Of a stretch of 64,000 nt of DNA, positions 19,640-30,357 are shown one piece after another. The notes under the pieces were generated by a model. It was not told the DNA's origin, made no database searches, and saw nothing but the letters and a program-made list of their open reading frames with translations. The stretch's first letter is position 1; every line of letters begins with the position of its first letter. The translations under genes and the position numbers were made by a program. Source of the DNA: Crossaster papposus (lineage: Eukaryota; Echinodermata; Asteroidea; Velatida; Solasteridae); contig JBAIAA010000875.1 in the NCBI GenBank assembly GCA_037893245.1, positions 372,001 through 436,000 on the forward strand. The letters are read 5' to 3'.

Positions 19640-20067
19640 AAATAATCAACCTTACTGCATTCAATTTTTTGAAGAATACTTTCCTTTTAATTTTTTTAAA
19701 AAGCCTATCTCATCACACGAGTGACGTTGCAAAATCAATCTACATTGATTTACAACAACTGAGCCATACCATAGTACTTTCTCACACTGACGTCCACTCT
19801 TTTCTATGTGGAAAGCTCGGTATTATTAGAAACAACAAACTTAAGTGCCGGTGGCTCGCTAAAGTATTGTTATGAGGCAAGACGGGTGAAAGCGTCTGCC
19901 AACTTAGAAGAAAAAACCCAACCTCGCCTGGTTGGCAAGTTGACATAGCGTCGCCTAATTCTTCCGGACCGAAATTAAATTCATTCTTGCTCTAAGTCGA
20001 AGCCCTTTCGTTGAGTGAATAGGGAAAACACTCGTCTTTTTTAATACAATCCGGTGTATTGTATTAC
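19640..20067. other. Unassigned stretch
   Basis: About 430 bases. No gene or repeat is recognised, although CCTCGCCTGGTTGGCAAG near 19922 makes a small hairpin-like word. Confidence 0.3.
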
Positions 20068-20466
20068 ACGGAAGCCCGTTAGGGCCAGATATCTTTGTCT
20101 CTCACAGCGGTGCGCTTCTCTTTCACAGTGGTGCGTTACTCTTTCACTGTAGCTCATCTCTCTTTTAGAACGTGTGGCTCTCTCTCTTACAAGGGGCAAG
20201 TCCGGTTTTTTTTTCCCAGGTGTGTATTTCTCATTATATTGTGACTAAGTCGCGGCCGCGACGTTATTATTTCGCGGCCGCGAAATCATTATCTCAGGCA
20301 GCGCCTTGGAGAGATCCGCGATGGGGGAGGGGCGATCCGCGATGGGGGAGGGGAAATCCGCGAGGAGAGGGGGAGTCGTGGCCGCGAAAGAGAAACAAAC
20401 CGCTGTGAAAGGTAAAACGCACCTCTGTGAAAGTAAAAAAGGTACCTGTCCATAACGGGCTTCCGT
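20068..20466. mobile_element. 399-bp foldback element with ACGGAAGCCCGTTA ends
   Basis: Exact 14-bp terminal inverted repeats: ACGGAAGCCCGTTA (20068-20081) and TAACGGGCTTCCGT (20453-20466). Inside, CTTTCACAGTGGTGCG-type words on the left are answered by GCACCTCTGTGAAAG words on the right, so much of it can fold. The centre is GC-rich with two GCGGCCGC palindromes (about 20253 and 20274) and GATCCGCGATGGGGGAGGGG repeated in tandem (20315-20352). No protein is encoded. Confidence 0.75.
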
Positions 20467-20469
20467 AGT

Positions 20470-20604
20470 ATTGGCTGTCCGGTCACGGAATCCTGTTTAA
20501 TCGCACTAATGAAAGGATAACACCAACTCGCGGCCAACGAACTGCCACTTTAGTCAACGATAATGAACTCCAAACTTAGACCTTTCTTCCCCTTCGAAAC
20601 AACT
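20470..20604. other. Short unassigned spacer
   Basis: Unique-looking sequence between a foldback element and a family D relic. Confidence 0.3.
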
Positions 20605-20905
20605 ATAAGTTTGCGCCGTTTAATTTCGGCAAATAAGCGTCTAATTGAATCAGCGCGCGTCATTCGGTTTCGCGCAAATTTCGCTCCAAAGCATAATTTA
20701 ATTTCGTTTTCGGAGTTCGAGTGCGCAAAAAATACTCTTGCGTCATTCGAAGAAAAAAATAACGCCAAAACAGTTCATGTACTCAAACAGCATTCAAATT
20801 TGCGAACGAAGCGAATTGAAGTGAATTAGAACCAAATTTGGCACATGGCCAAAATCGCTTGAATACGTACATTCAAAAACAAATTTGAATGGTTTCTTCG
20901 GAACT
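20605..20905 (+). mobile_element. Family D element, copy 3 (diverged)
   Basis: TAATTTCGGCAAATAAGCGTC and TCATTCGGTTTCGCGC (first word shown in part: TTTCGGCAAATAAGCGTC) match the end-proximal blocks of the 44.5-kb copy and, inverted, the 2.0-kb copy. The TTTTCTCGGTC terminus is not preserved. It ends near ACAAATTTGAATGG. Confidence 0.55.
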
Positions 20906-21049
20906 TAATCATTGGGGGCAGGGGGCGGGGCTGGGCCACTTCTCAACATTTTGGATTCTAGATTCGTTGTGGTACGGTGCAATCTGACGTGATTTACATC
21001 GATTTTTGCACATAAAAAACTTTGCTCAGCCCAGGGAAGAAGGGGGAGA

Positions 21050-21087
21050 GGGGAGGTGGGGCGGGGGGGGGGGGGGGGGGGGGGGGT
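21050..21087. repeat. Poly-G tract, run of 24
   Basis: An uninterrupted G run at 21063-21086, preceded by GGGGAGGTGGGGC. G-quadruplex potential on the plus strand. Confidence 0.95.
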
Positions 21088-21530
21088 GCAACCCACGCAA
21101 CACCCCCACCTTCTATGTGTCACATCTGACACGAGCATGAGCAATAAGATTTCTCCAGGTTTAAATTACTCCTGGGATTGTCTCCAAACATCTCAGATGT
21201 CCCCCTGTGATTTGTCAATCAGTAGAGATCTTTTACTCTGCGGATATCACACTTTTTTTCTGAATACTACCCCTCCCCCACCGTCCAACATCTAACTGTA
21301 CTTAAAGACAGGGCCTAGCTCAATATCTGGTGCCGGAACTACAATTATCTTCGAAGGTAAAATGAACGAAATCGAACCTACTTGAGATGCATGACTCTAT
21401 GGAATACCAGGCTGATCAGAATACAAACCGTCCTTATAGACTAATCAGGGGAAGAAAATTGGAAGCTATTTTGGGGTAGCGCCTCCGGCCGCACACACAA
21501 TACACGGGGTTGCGAAGGTTGCAACCCCCT
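21088..21530. other. Unassigned stretch
   Basis: About 440 bases of unique-looking sequence between a poly-G and a poly-C tract. No gene is seen. Confidence 0.3.
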
Positions 21531-21531
21531 A

Positions 21532-21549
21532 CCCCCCCCCCCCCCCCCC
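21532..21549. repeat. Poly-C tract, run of 18
   Basis: An uninterrupted C run preceded by GGTTGCAACCCCCTA. Confidence 0.95.
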
Positions 21550-22462
21550 TTTGGGCTGCTGTGAAAAGTTTATTTCATTTCAAAGAAAACCGAAACTCCC
21601 TTCGCCGTAATTGGCTTCGCGCTACGCGCTCGATGGAGTCAAGTTGAATGGTATATACAACCCCCCCTCCTAAATGAAAAGCTACATCCGCCCAGGAGCC
21701 TAGTGCCACGACAGTAAATGGCTGTCGCTGGACTAGTCTGCTGCTCAACTACATTATGAATATTCATGAATACATGAGACAGTTTTCCATTCCTATTGGT
21801 CGAAAGGCGAACACGGGGTCGTATGTTTTAAAAAAATGGCCCAGCCAGTTTTAAACGTCTCCTCGGTGTCCCTTTCATTAGTTGAATTACTTTACACAGC
21901 AATGCGCAATACAATGTACAACAAATTAGTCCGTATATTTTTAATCTCAACGACAATTTGTTGACTTGTTTTGAATTTTTCACCGGAAGGTATTCATGAA
22001 TGGGAATACAAATGTGGTTGGTCGTATTAAAAAAGTATGTTTATAACCGGCTCAATTTTTTTCAATTAACATTTATTCAACGTTGTTTTGTACACAGTGA
22101 TTCTTACTCTAGTTTCTTAAGTACATATCTACCAAAATAGGATATTATTCTACTAAGTGTAATTTATCAGAATACATAAATAAACAACAACGTTATGTAG
22201 GCTATAGGGCTCATGGACCTGAACAATTAACGAGTATATATAAGACCATGAGCCAATTTCAAACATACTTTTGATTCCCTTAATGCGCTGGTTACTGTCG
22301 ACGTTGAACGGTACAATTTCCAAAATCTAAAGTGATTATCTGGACTTAGAGACAAGGGTATGTGACAACATCAATCTGAACTGCTCCAAAACAGTCTGCC
22401 TGGAAATGTTTGCCAAACCACGCGAAATACGCATTGGTTGCTTCAGGTTCATTTGTACATTG
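21550..22462. other. Unassigned stretch
   Basis: About 900 bases with no gene recognised. Contains ATGAATATTCATGAATAC (about 21755), a short palindromic word. Confidence 0.3.
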
Positions 22463-22499
22463 TTGTGAATAAAGGAGATAGTAGCTCCTTTATTCACAA
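22463..22499. repeat. Perfect 15-bp stem with 7-base loop
   Basis: TTGTGAATAAAGGAG (22463-22477) and CTCCTTTATTCACAA (22485-22499) are exact inverses, separated by ATAGTAG. It stands alone in otherwise non-palindromic sequence. A small structured RNA or a recent snap-back duplication are both possible. I see no family match such as the histone mRNA stem-loop. Confidence 0.8.
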
Positions 22500-24580
22500 A
22501 CTTTAAGATTTCGTTTTTCAAATGCGTTTCTCCATTAAAGGTTATATACGTACAACGTTGGTTTTTGCTGTAATTTTCAGAAATAGATGGATATTGGAGG
22601 TTAGTATTTTATAGCAAATATTTTTACACAATTTTTTTTTAAAAATGCAAATCGCCCATCACAAGGCCAAAGGCCACTCGAGGTGTGTGCTACAAAAGGA
22701 AATGTGCGGAAGAACCAGCCCCTCACACTGAAACAAGACATTCTGATCTCTTCACAGCACGAATAGGGTTGGGATGGGTAACTATAGCCCACAGCAAGGC
22801 ATTACTAATGCCTCTATATACCCATATTTTGAGTTAGAACTATACCATGTGCAGAACTACCCGCAGACCACGAATTCAATGCTCCAGACAACTAGGCCAC
22901 GGCACTTCTACTTGTACACTGAACAAAAACCTGTTCTTGTAATATTGTTGCCCTTTTCGGCATTTCTTTAAGATCCAAAGCTTTAGGGCCATACTAGACA
23001 TTTCCGTACACGGCATGTACTCGACATATATACCAGGCCTACATGACGCCTCACGACACAGCGCAGCGCAAGATAAATACATTTAAATGTTCTGAACTCA
23101 AGAAAAGTAAAGACATCGTCCTTAGCTTCTTCTCTTTTTTTTAAAAATCACAACCTACGCATCTATTGAGTGTGACACGTTGTTTTTACACCAAACAAGT
23201 CTGGAGACAAGCAATGTGACCGACGTTTATTGTCGCTCCAGTTGAAGCGGGGGCCGCTGTCTGACTGTAAAAACAAAAAGAAAAGCCAACGGCAGTAGTG
23301 CGTAGGGCAGGGATCGATTCGAGAGGGAGAATAAACCAGGTCCCGGTTGTAGGCCTATGTCCTACCCCCATTTGCCCGTGTTGTGCAGTGAAGGGGACCG
23401 ATTTTTAACCGTCACACAACTCGCCAAGGATTGGCGTGGACGCGTTGTCGTAAAAATAGGTGAACGTATTTTCCGTCGTTCTGCGCGTGCCTGTAGCATG
23501 CACAGGTATTTTTTCCCCAGGCTTTGGTTTGTGTATTATTGTATACAGCATGCCTCAAATGGATACAGTACAGCCGCGGGTTCTAGTCAATTACGTGCTA
23601 ACGGATTTATTACTTTTTACACTTCGTTAATTACGAACGACCCACAGACAAAACGAAATAGAAGAAAGGGAAAAAAAGGGGGGAAAAAGGAAGCGCTTCC
23701 TGATAAACGACGGGTAAAAGGACGGCGCGTGGTTTTTTTACGAGGGCATCATTTAAGAGGACGGACTAGGATATTGTTGTCAATTTGTAATTGAGGCGTA
23801 ATCATTATAGCGGATAAATGGGAATTCATAGGTGTTTAATTTAACACTGACTTCGCCAGAAGAGAGTACAGAGTCCGGATTTATTAAGCAGGCATGAAGA
23901 ACCATTAACAATTCTAACAAGTTTCGGCTTTTGACGACTTACAATTTGAATCACGCGGGAAAAAAATATGAGGCGCCAGGTTGTCTAGGGAAGCTTCACG
24001 ATGAAACCAGCGACGGGGAGAAATAAGGGAAAGGGTAATGATCGACATTGGAGAATAGACTGGTCAGGAGGTGATTTTGTTTTGGCGTCTTTAAGACACC
24101 AAGCGTCTGTCTCGAGCGCAGAGTCCTCGTCACTCAATGTCACCCGCCGTGACTCGTGTGCTGAAGAGGGTGTTGGGTTGGTTGGAGTGGCCGTATACCA
24201 CCTGCCTTGTTGAAGGGTCCATATCTAAAGAGGCTATAGACGGCCACTTCTAGCTCCTCGGCAGGCAGTCGTCGCGCCTAGGACTGGCTGGTGCGGTAAG
24301 GTGAAGCCCTGGTACTGGTCCGGGTCCGTATTATACGTGACCCGGTAGGTCACGCGTGCCTCCCGTGAGACTCCTATCCCGCGTGAGGGGGACGTGTGGA
24401 CGTGGGGAGAGTACAGACGAGCTGAGCGACTCATCACCGGGCTCCTTGTCTATCTCATTGCCGCATCGCAATCAACAAACCAATCGAACCTTCCGAGGAC
24501 ATCGATCTAGCGTGTGTGGCAAAAACTTGAGTCCGGTCTTCGGTGGGACTGACTTCTTCTATTTTCTTTTAGTTCCTTTT
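22500..24580. other. Unassigned 2-kb stretch with one 145-codon open frame
   Basis: No repeat is evident. The frame at 23357-23794 (plus) is 145 codons, with a basic tail rich in Arg, Lys and Gly. I recognise no domain and see no convincing splice sites. GTGACCCGGTAGGTCAC (24339-24355) is a perfect 6-bp everted GGTCAC palindrome around CGGTA. The interval 23990-24450 is slightly more GC-rich. Confidence 0.25.
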
Positions 24581-24585
24581 TGTGT

Positions 24586-24610
24586 GGGTGGGGGGGGGGG
24601 GGGGGGGGGG
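24586..24610. repeat. Poly-G tract, run of 21
   Basis: G run at 24590-24610 with one T just before it. Confidence 0.95.
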
Positions 24611-25339
24611 TTGAAGACTGAGAAGAGACGATAGGGCTTGAGAAAATAATACCACTCTCCAGTAGCTAGAGATATTCCATGCAACTGTCAACCTTCCTTC
24701 CCTCAAGCATGCAACGTTACACCGTCAAGTACGGAAACTCAAGACGTTGCCTACTTATTAAATTTGTGGATCATGGCAAAATAAAGCCTCTTTTTTTTCT
24801 CTCTCTCTGCTCTGATGTCGCTTTTGCTTCTACTAAAGGTGAGCTTTCGAATAACCCGGCCCTAAATATTAAAAGCTGGCGTCTCTACAATAATGGTACC
24901 CGTTTTGTATTTTTTGTTTAGCAGTGGCGAGCTATTCAAGCGCATTAGAACGTCAGATCTAGCGCCCTTCTCAGGTATCTGAGTATCTGGGTGTTATTAG
25001 TGCGATAGTGTGAGCACCGCACGGTTTGAATTTCCATCGATTTGTTCCTTTGTAGTTTTTGGTTTTGTTTGAAAAAGTGGCTTCCAATTCGTCTATTCAG
25101 TGCAATAGATGTTGACAATCGCTATACGGGAAACAAGGGGTGAACGTGCGCGAATACAAGAGAACATCTTGAGGCGTCCACAAAAAGCTTCCAAAACAGT
25201 GAATACATCGATTAGAAAAACGCAGCCAAACTGAAACTTCCCGTCAGGTACAATGACCAACTCCTCCTGCGCGACGTCGAATCCAGTTAGGCCAGAATTA
25301 TACAAGCTTGGTTAACTTTCCTCCGCCTTAAACTCGCGC
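24611..25339. other. Unassigned stretch
   Basis: About 730 bases. An 80-codon frame at 24679-24921 has no recognisable domain. Confidence 0.3.
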
Positions 25340-25800
25340 GTAATGACCATAATAAGCTCGCGCCCGCAGAGGCATGCCCCGCGGCCCGGAATGCAAATTG
25401 AGAGTTTGTACTTTCCCACCTGATCCCCAGACTAATAATTTGCCAAAAGCATGTCGGTTATGGGCGGTCGACCACAAATCCACATCACCACGCAACGCAA
25501 TCAGGTTTAATTGATGGAGAAACAATCTCACAGCTCGCTCCACTGCGCTGCGTGGGCAGAAAAGAGAGAATTAGCAGGTTTTTTGGCTGACTATCCAATT
25601 ATTCAATCAAAATCACCGGGCAACTCAAGATGAATGATTATGACAAGAAGGGCTGTTTTGTAATTGAAATAAAAAAGCGTCACATCGTGCACCAATTCCC
25701 TTCAGGACGCTCGAACACAAATTGTAAATATTCATCATTCCGTAATTGAGCGGAACAGATGAAATAAGATGTAGCCTACACCTCATAGCATCTTGTAGAA
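25340..25800. promoter_or_regulatory. Repeat-free stretch with homeodomain-like cores, speculative
   Basis: No repeat structure is seen. TTTAATTGATGG (about 25505), CAATTATTCAATC (about 25597) and TGTAATTGAAAT (about 25659) are homeodomain-like cores close together, and GGGCGGTC occurs near 25466. This is compatible with an enhancer but not evidence for one. Confidence 0.18.
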
Positions 25801-26910
25801 TAAATTAGTACAGGTGTCCCACCAACAAAAAGCAACACTTTGTGTCGAGGACCATCGGGAATTAAGCTCGATACCACCTATACCACAAACCCACCTCGTA
25901 TAGACATTATAGTCTATGGCATGTAATCTTTAGGAAATCGTTCTGTTCCTTGTACGCGTGCGCACCGAACTCTGCAGCTCTTAAACAACAATGGCGTCTA
26001 CGACGAGTAACGTTACGTTCTGTCATTGACTGACAAAGAACTTGAGTATCTTGAGTGTTATGAGGTGTAGTAAAACAAACACAGCATGGTTTATTTCTGG
26101 AAAACATTGGGAACCGTATCAAAACAAAAATCATGTTACCGTTTATTGTTTTTGTAGATACCACATGCCGTTCAACAGATCAAATATTAAGCCATAGAAT
26201 CACGGACGATTTCTGCCCCAGGCGGCATATCAAAATAAAACGGAGGTCGGATACGGGGTATTTTCAATTACCAGTCATGTCATTGTTGTTTTTATCAATT
26301 ACTGATGGCCGTAACCATGGCAGCGTTGGTGGTCTCTTTTTCCGTGTGCAATGCCGGTTTTATAATTGTGCAAACAGTGATCAGGTGAATTCGTGGGGGC
26401 ATAGCAACGGAAACAAAATGCACCCAGTGTGCTTGTTGGCATTTGTTATTTATTAGAAGAGATTGGAAAAGTTCGGTAAAGAACCACACATCTCACTAAT
26501 GAGTATTACCGTGATGTCACCGCAAACTACTTATCTTATTTGTTATATCAACACGATAACACATACGGAAGCAGGATTAGTTTGAAGCCATCCACTTGCA
26601 CGCGGTGGCTGTCAAAAGCCATTCAAGGATTTGACGATCGCATCAGAGTCACTGGTGATTAGGTGCCGCGTAAATTAGACGGTACGTAATTGAAACTGTC
26701 GCATACTGATTCAATCTAGCAACAACAACAAAGAATACCCGGAAACAAAACACAAGTCGTGGTTCAGAAGAACTTCAAGGTAATTTTGGAGAGCAAACTT
26801 GCGAACTTGCTTCGAAATAATAACAACATGGTTTTGGGATCAGGAGACGCAATAGTGAACTGTCAAAAAAATGCAATTTGTCGTCGTCATCTTCAAAATG
26901 AAGACTAATT
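25801..26910. other. Unassigned 1.1-kb stretch
   Basis: A 107-codon frame at 26133-26456 has no known domain. No repeats were detected by eye. Confidence 0.3.
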
Positions 26911-27746
26911 TAAGCCGTGTTCCCATTTGACTTTTTCTTCCGCGGACTCGCGGTAACTTACCGCGACATTCCTTCGTGTAATTCTACCGTGCGTTCCCAC
27001 TTGGACTTTGTATACCGCGACGTAACGTACATTATCAGTGCAAGATTGGCAGAATGTCACACATTATGGGTCACTTTTGACCTTAAGACAGAGGTTTTCT
27101 CGTAAGTCCGACGCCTCATAGGCCTGATTCCTCATAGGTTCGATTCCTCATAGGTTCGATTCCTCATAGGTTCGATTCCTCATAGGTCCGACAAAGTCTC
27201 ACCCACAAGGATAAAGGATCTTCAGTCCGACGCCTCATAGGTCCGACGACCTATAGGTCCGACAATCTATAGGTCAGACAATCTATAGGTCCGACGCCTC
27301 ATAAGTCCGATGCCTCATAAGTCCGCCAATAAGATTGGCTTTTTTGACCGACGTCGGACTTATGACGGGTCGAAGCTATGAGGTTGAATACTATAAATCC
27401 GGTGTCCCATAAATCCGACGCCTCATAATTCCACAATTTCGGACTTCTTATGAGGCGTCGGACGTATGAAGCATCGAACTTATACGATACGGCCTCGAGA
27501 TAAAGCAGTTTACGCGTTGTCGTGGTACTTCTACAGGGCGAGACTGTTCCCATTGGACGTTTCAGCGTCCCTGACAACTTACCGCGGCCAAGCGGAAACT
27601 AGCCGCGACCTTAATTCAGCCTTTTAGTTTTACATCATCGCCGCGGTACGTTGACAAGGACGTAAAAGTCTACCGCGCGTTCCCATTATATTTAATGTTG
27701 TCATTCTACAGAAATAAATAAAAGTCCAATGTGAACACAGCTTTTA
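26911..27746. mobile_element. 836-bp foldback element, GTGTTCCCATTTGAC ends
   Basis: The left end AAGCCGTGTTCCCATTTGAC and the right end GTCCAATGTGAACACAGCTT are approximate inverses over about 25 bases. Shortened versions of the end word recur inside (GCGTTCCCACTTGGAC near 26990, TGTTCCCATTGGACG near 27549, GCGTTCCCATTATA near 27676), along with many TACCGCG words. The middle (27105-27480) is an array of CCTCATAGGTCCGACG variants that switches orientation near 27340, so the two halves can pair. No transposase is encoded. Confidence 0.6.
27105..27480. repeat. CTCATAGGTCCGACG word array inside the foldback element
   Basis: Variants of a 15-16-base word follow one another. CATAGGTTCGATTCCT is repeated exactly at 16-bp spacing, with GGTTCGATTCC at 27137, 27153 and 27169. 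From about 27346 on, the inverse word GTCGGACTTATGA predominates. The change of strand in mid-array is what makes the region self-complementary. Confidence 0.85.
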
Positions 27747-27843
27747 CTAGCTTTTTGCCATCGAAATTTAGTAGAGTTTGAAATTGGGTAGAGTAAGAAA
27801 CAGAGCTATAGATAAATACAATTCATTGGCAATGTTATCATTT

Positions 27844-27904
27844 GTCCGAGACCTAGCTCTCGCACCCGAAGCGAGAATCATCATACCACTGGACCACCCA
27901 CGCC
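27844..27904 (-). pseudogene. tRNA-Pro-like pseudogene (anticodon CGG), T arm lost
   Basis: On the minus strand the block carries an A-box TGGTCCAGTGG and then a perfect anticodon stem-loop, CTCGC TTCGGGT GCGAG, as in eukaryotic tRNA-Pro, with anticodon CGG. The D-arm side matches GTGGTATGATTCTCGC apart from an extra GAT. Downstream, the T-arm B-box that should follow AGGTC is missing and the sequence goes straight to TCGGAC, a deletion of about a dozen bases. The acceptor stem does not pair. It therefore cannot be a functional tRNA. It could also be the head of a tRNA-derived SINE. It ends only 13 bases before the TA of the adjacent foldback element. Confidence 0.72.
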
Positions 27905-27917
27905 TCACCAACGGGAC

Positions 27918-29069
27918 TAATGGCCCTGTCACACCAGAACGTTTTAGGCCAACGCGTGAGTAGCGCGTTAAACATAGTTTATACGCTGGCAAACGCTAAA
28001 CTTCCACAGAAAAAGTCAAGTGGAACCGTGATTTCCGCGTGTCCATAACGCGTTGATAACGGGTTCATTTGCGTTCACCAGCGCGTGAATAACTCGTTAG
28101 TAACGCGCTCGACGACTGATGAACGACTGCCCAGCGCGTGAGTAGCGCGGTCCAACGCGCGCCAGCGTACGGCAACGACCACATGATTAGTTGTACAAAA
28201 ATATGACGCGCTACTACAGTAATGGCCCTGTCACACCAGAACGTTTTAGGCCAACGTGTTGGAATTTCGGCAACACGCGGGTAAACGTTGACCAACGCTA
28301 GGCCAGCGTTCGCAACGCGCTGAGCGCGTTACCCACACGCTGAAACACGCTGAGGCAAAAATACATTTTTCAACATACCTAAAACATTTCAGCGTTTGCC
28401 AGCGTGTGACTGCACACGCTGGCGGCGCGCAGGAAGGCCGTTACTCACGCGTCGAACGCGCTAGACGATCGTTACCAACCCACTACTCACACGCTGGGGA
28501 CCCGCTGTCGTATTTTTACTATAAATCAGTGATGCGTTCCTTACACGCTGAGCGCGTTCCTCACACGCTACTCACGCGCTGGCATACGCTATGAACCCGT
28601 TATCAACCTGTATGGACACGCTAAAATCACGGTTCCATTTGACTTTTTCTGTGAAAGTTCAGCAATTGCCAGCGTATCAACTATTTTTAAAGCGCTACTC
28701 ATGCATTGGCCTAAAACGTTCTGGTGTGGCAGGGTCATAACCAGCGTGTCGCAAGCGTACGCCAGCGTACGCCAGCGTGTGAGTGGCGGGTTGATAACGA
28801 TCGTCTAGCGTGTTCGACGCGTGAGTAACAAACCTCCAACGCGCCGCCAGCGTGTGCAGTCACACGCTGGCAAAGGCTGGAAATTGTAGGTATGTTGAAC
28901 AAAATATTTTTTCCTCAGCGTGTGACAGCGTGTCCCAGCGTGTGAGTAACGCGCTCAGCGTGTTGCTAACGCTGGCCTAGCGTTGGTCAGCGTTTGCCAG
29001 CGTGTTGCCAAAATTACAACACGCTACTCACGCGTTGGCCTGAAATGTTCTGGTGCGACAGGGCCATTA
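27918..29069. mobile_element. Interlocked double foldback element (arm order a, b, a', b')
   Basis: Four copies of the terminal sequence ATGGCCCTGTCACACCAGAA (or close variants) occur: at 27920 and 28222 pointing inward, and inverted with ends at 28738 and 29067. Three of the four junctions have TA next to the end (27918-27919, 28220-28221, 29068-29069); the fourth has AA. Arm a (27920-28206) pairs with a' (about 28507-28738): both carry CACAGAAAAAGTCA and GGAACCGTGATTT. Arm b (28222-28505) pairs with b' (28741-29067): both carry the hairpin CCAGCGTGTG/CACACGCTGG and CAACATACCTA. The order a b a' b' is interlocked, not nested. The interior is almost entirely made of CAGCGTGTGAGTAGCGCG-like words. 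No protein is encoded. Confidence 0.8.
28399..28422. repeat. Perfect 10-bp stem, 4-base loop in arm b
   Basis: CCAGCGTGTG and CACACGCTGG enclose ACTG. The partner arm b' has the same stem at 28847-28870 enclosing CAGT. Each arm can thus form its own cruciform besides pairing with the other. Confidence 0.9.
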
Positions 29070-30308
29070 GATAATGGTCATCGCGCGTATCTCCACACGT
29101 AAGTATTCGGATCATGCTTTTAAAAGCCATCACCGCTCGCCAAGAGGCATTCCCAAAACTTCAAATATTGGCCCCTGTAGCTATTATACTGTGCTGATGA
29201 TCAATACTTCTCGTACCTTCCGTGTAAATTACCTCCAGGACTAGCAAGGTTGTCATGCTCGGCTCCCATTAGCGAGTTGACGTGTTTATCCGCGTTCTTC
29301 TGTTTAACTTGCATGTTTGGATTTCAGCTCTGAAGCAATGTGTAGTACGGGAATGGCGTTTTTTTCTCTCCTTCTGTAATCAGTAGTAAAAGCTGTCAGT
29401 ACAAGCGCTCACGTCACGTAGCCACTCGGCACTCTCCCGTCGAGCATGAGGTGTGCTGGAAATGTCAGGGGTGGCGAATTCGCCATCGTGTTTTTCATTG
29501 CCGCCGGCTTAATGACAATGAAGGTGGCGAGTCATAATACGCGGGTAAATCCGCCAAAGTGCGACAAAATTGGCCTCCTGTAATGCGCGCCGCGTGAGGT
29601 GATCACTGCTGATCCGCAGTGAGGAGTCTCATGCCGTATAGCCGCGGTGGTATACGGTGCTAAATAAGAGCGGGACTATACGGGACCGCGTCTTTCGGTG
29701 CCGGTTGATGGGCCGGGTCGGGCGACCGGAGAATTAATAGCTTCCCTTATCGCTTCCCTCTATATCCTGCCAGTATTATCGCGGTCACGACAGAATGCGG
29801 CATTAAGCTGGGATTTGTTTCCAGTTGCTTGCCGTTTTGGACCGGCGTGATTTTGAGGAAAGGGATGAGCATAGAGAAAGGAATCTCGACATTACAATTA
29901 TAATATTATTAAATTCTGCAGCCTTCCAATGGTGTAATGAGAATGTAAGGCACGGTGTGACACATGGGGTTTCATGGGGTACCAGGAACAAGGGGTAGCA
30001 ATAATTATAAACTGTGCTACCCCGCAAGTAGTTAACGTCATGTATTTTTATATTTCTATATAGGAACAAAGGAGAATGATAGAGGGTGCAATGAAGGTAC
30101 CCCGTAACTATACCCATAATGTGCGGTTAGGTTCATTTATGAACCCTGAGGTACATTGTACAATGTAATAGGTTTAGGGCACACTCGCTGCAGAAGGTGT
30201 TGTGCAAAATCCCGGTCGGTCATGGAAAATTCGAAAAAGGGGGAGAGGGTTTGGACACCGGGGGCGGCGCTCACTACAGAGATCCGATAGGTTATCCCAA
30301 TGGTAATA
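29070..30308. promoter_or_regulatory. Repeat-poor, GC-richer stretch, speculative regulatory DNA
   Basis: No tandem or inverted repeat is visible over 1.2 kb. The part 29400-29830 is richer in GC and CpG than the average of the window. CGGGTCGGGCGACCGG near 29717 and TGATCACTGCTGATCCGCAGTG near 29600 (the latter shown as CACTGCTGATCCGCAGTG) are small palindromes. A 104-codon minus frame (29803-30117) has no known domain. A promoter or enhancer is possible but unproven. Confidence 0.15.
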
Positions 30309-30310
30309 GG

Positions 30311-30348
30311 GTGGGGGGGGGGGGGGGGGGGGGGGGGGGGGTGGGGGT
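30311..30348. repeat. Poly-G tract, run of 29
   Basis: G run at 30313-30341, then TGGGGG. It is the longest uninterrupted homopolymer of the window. Confidence 0.95.
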
Positions 30349-30357
30349 CCCTCTTCC

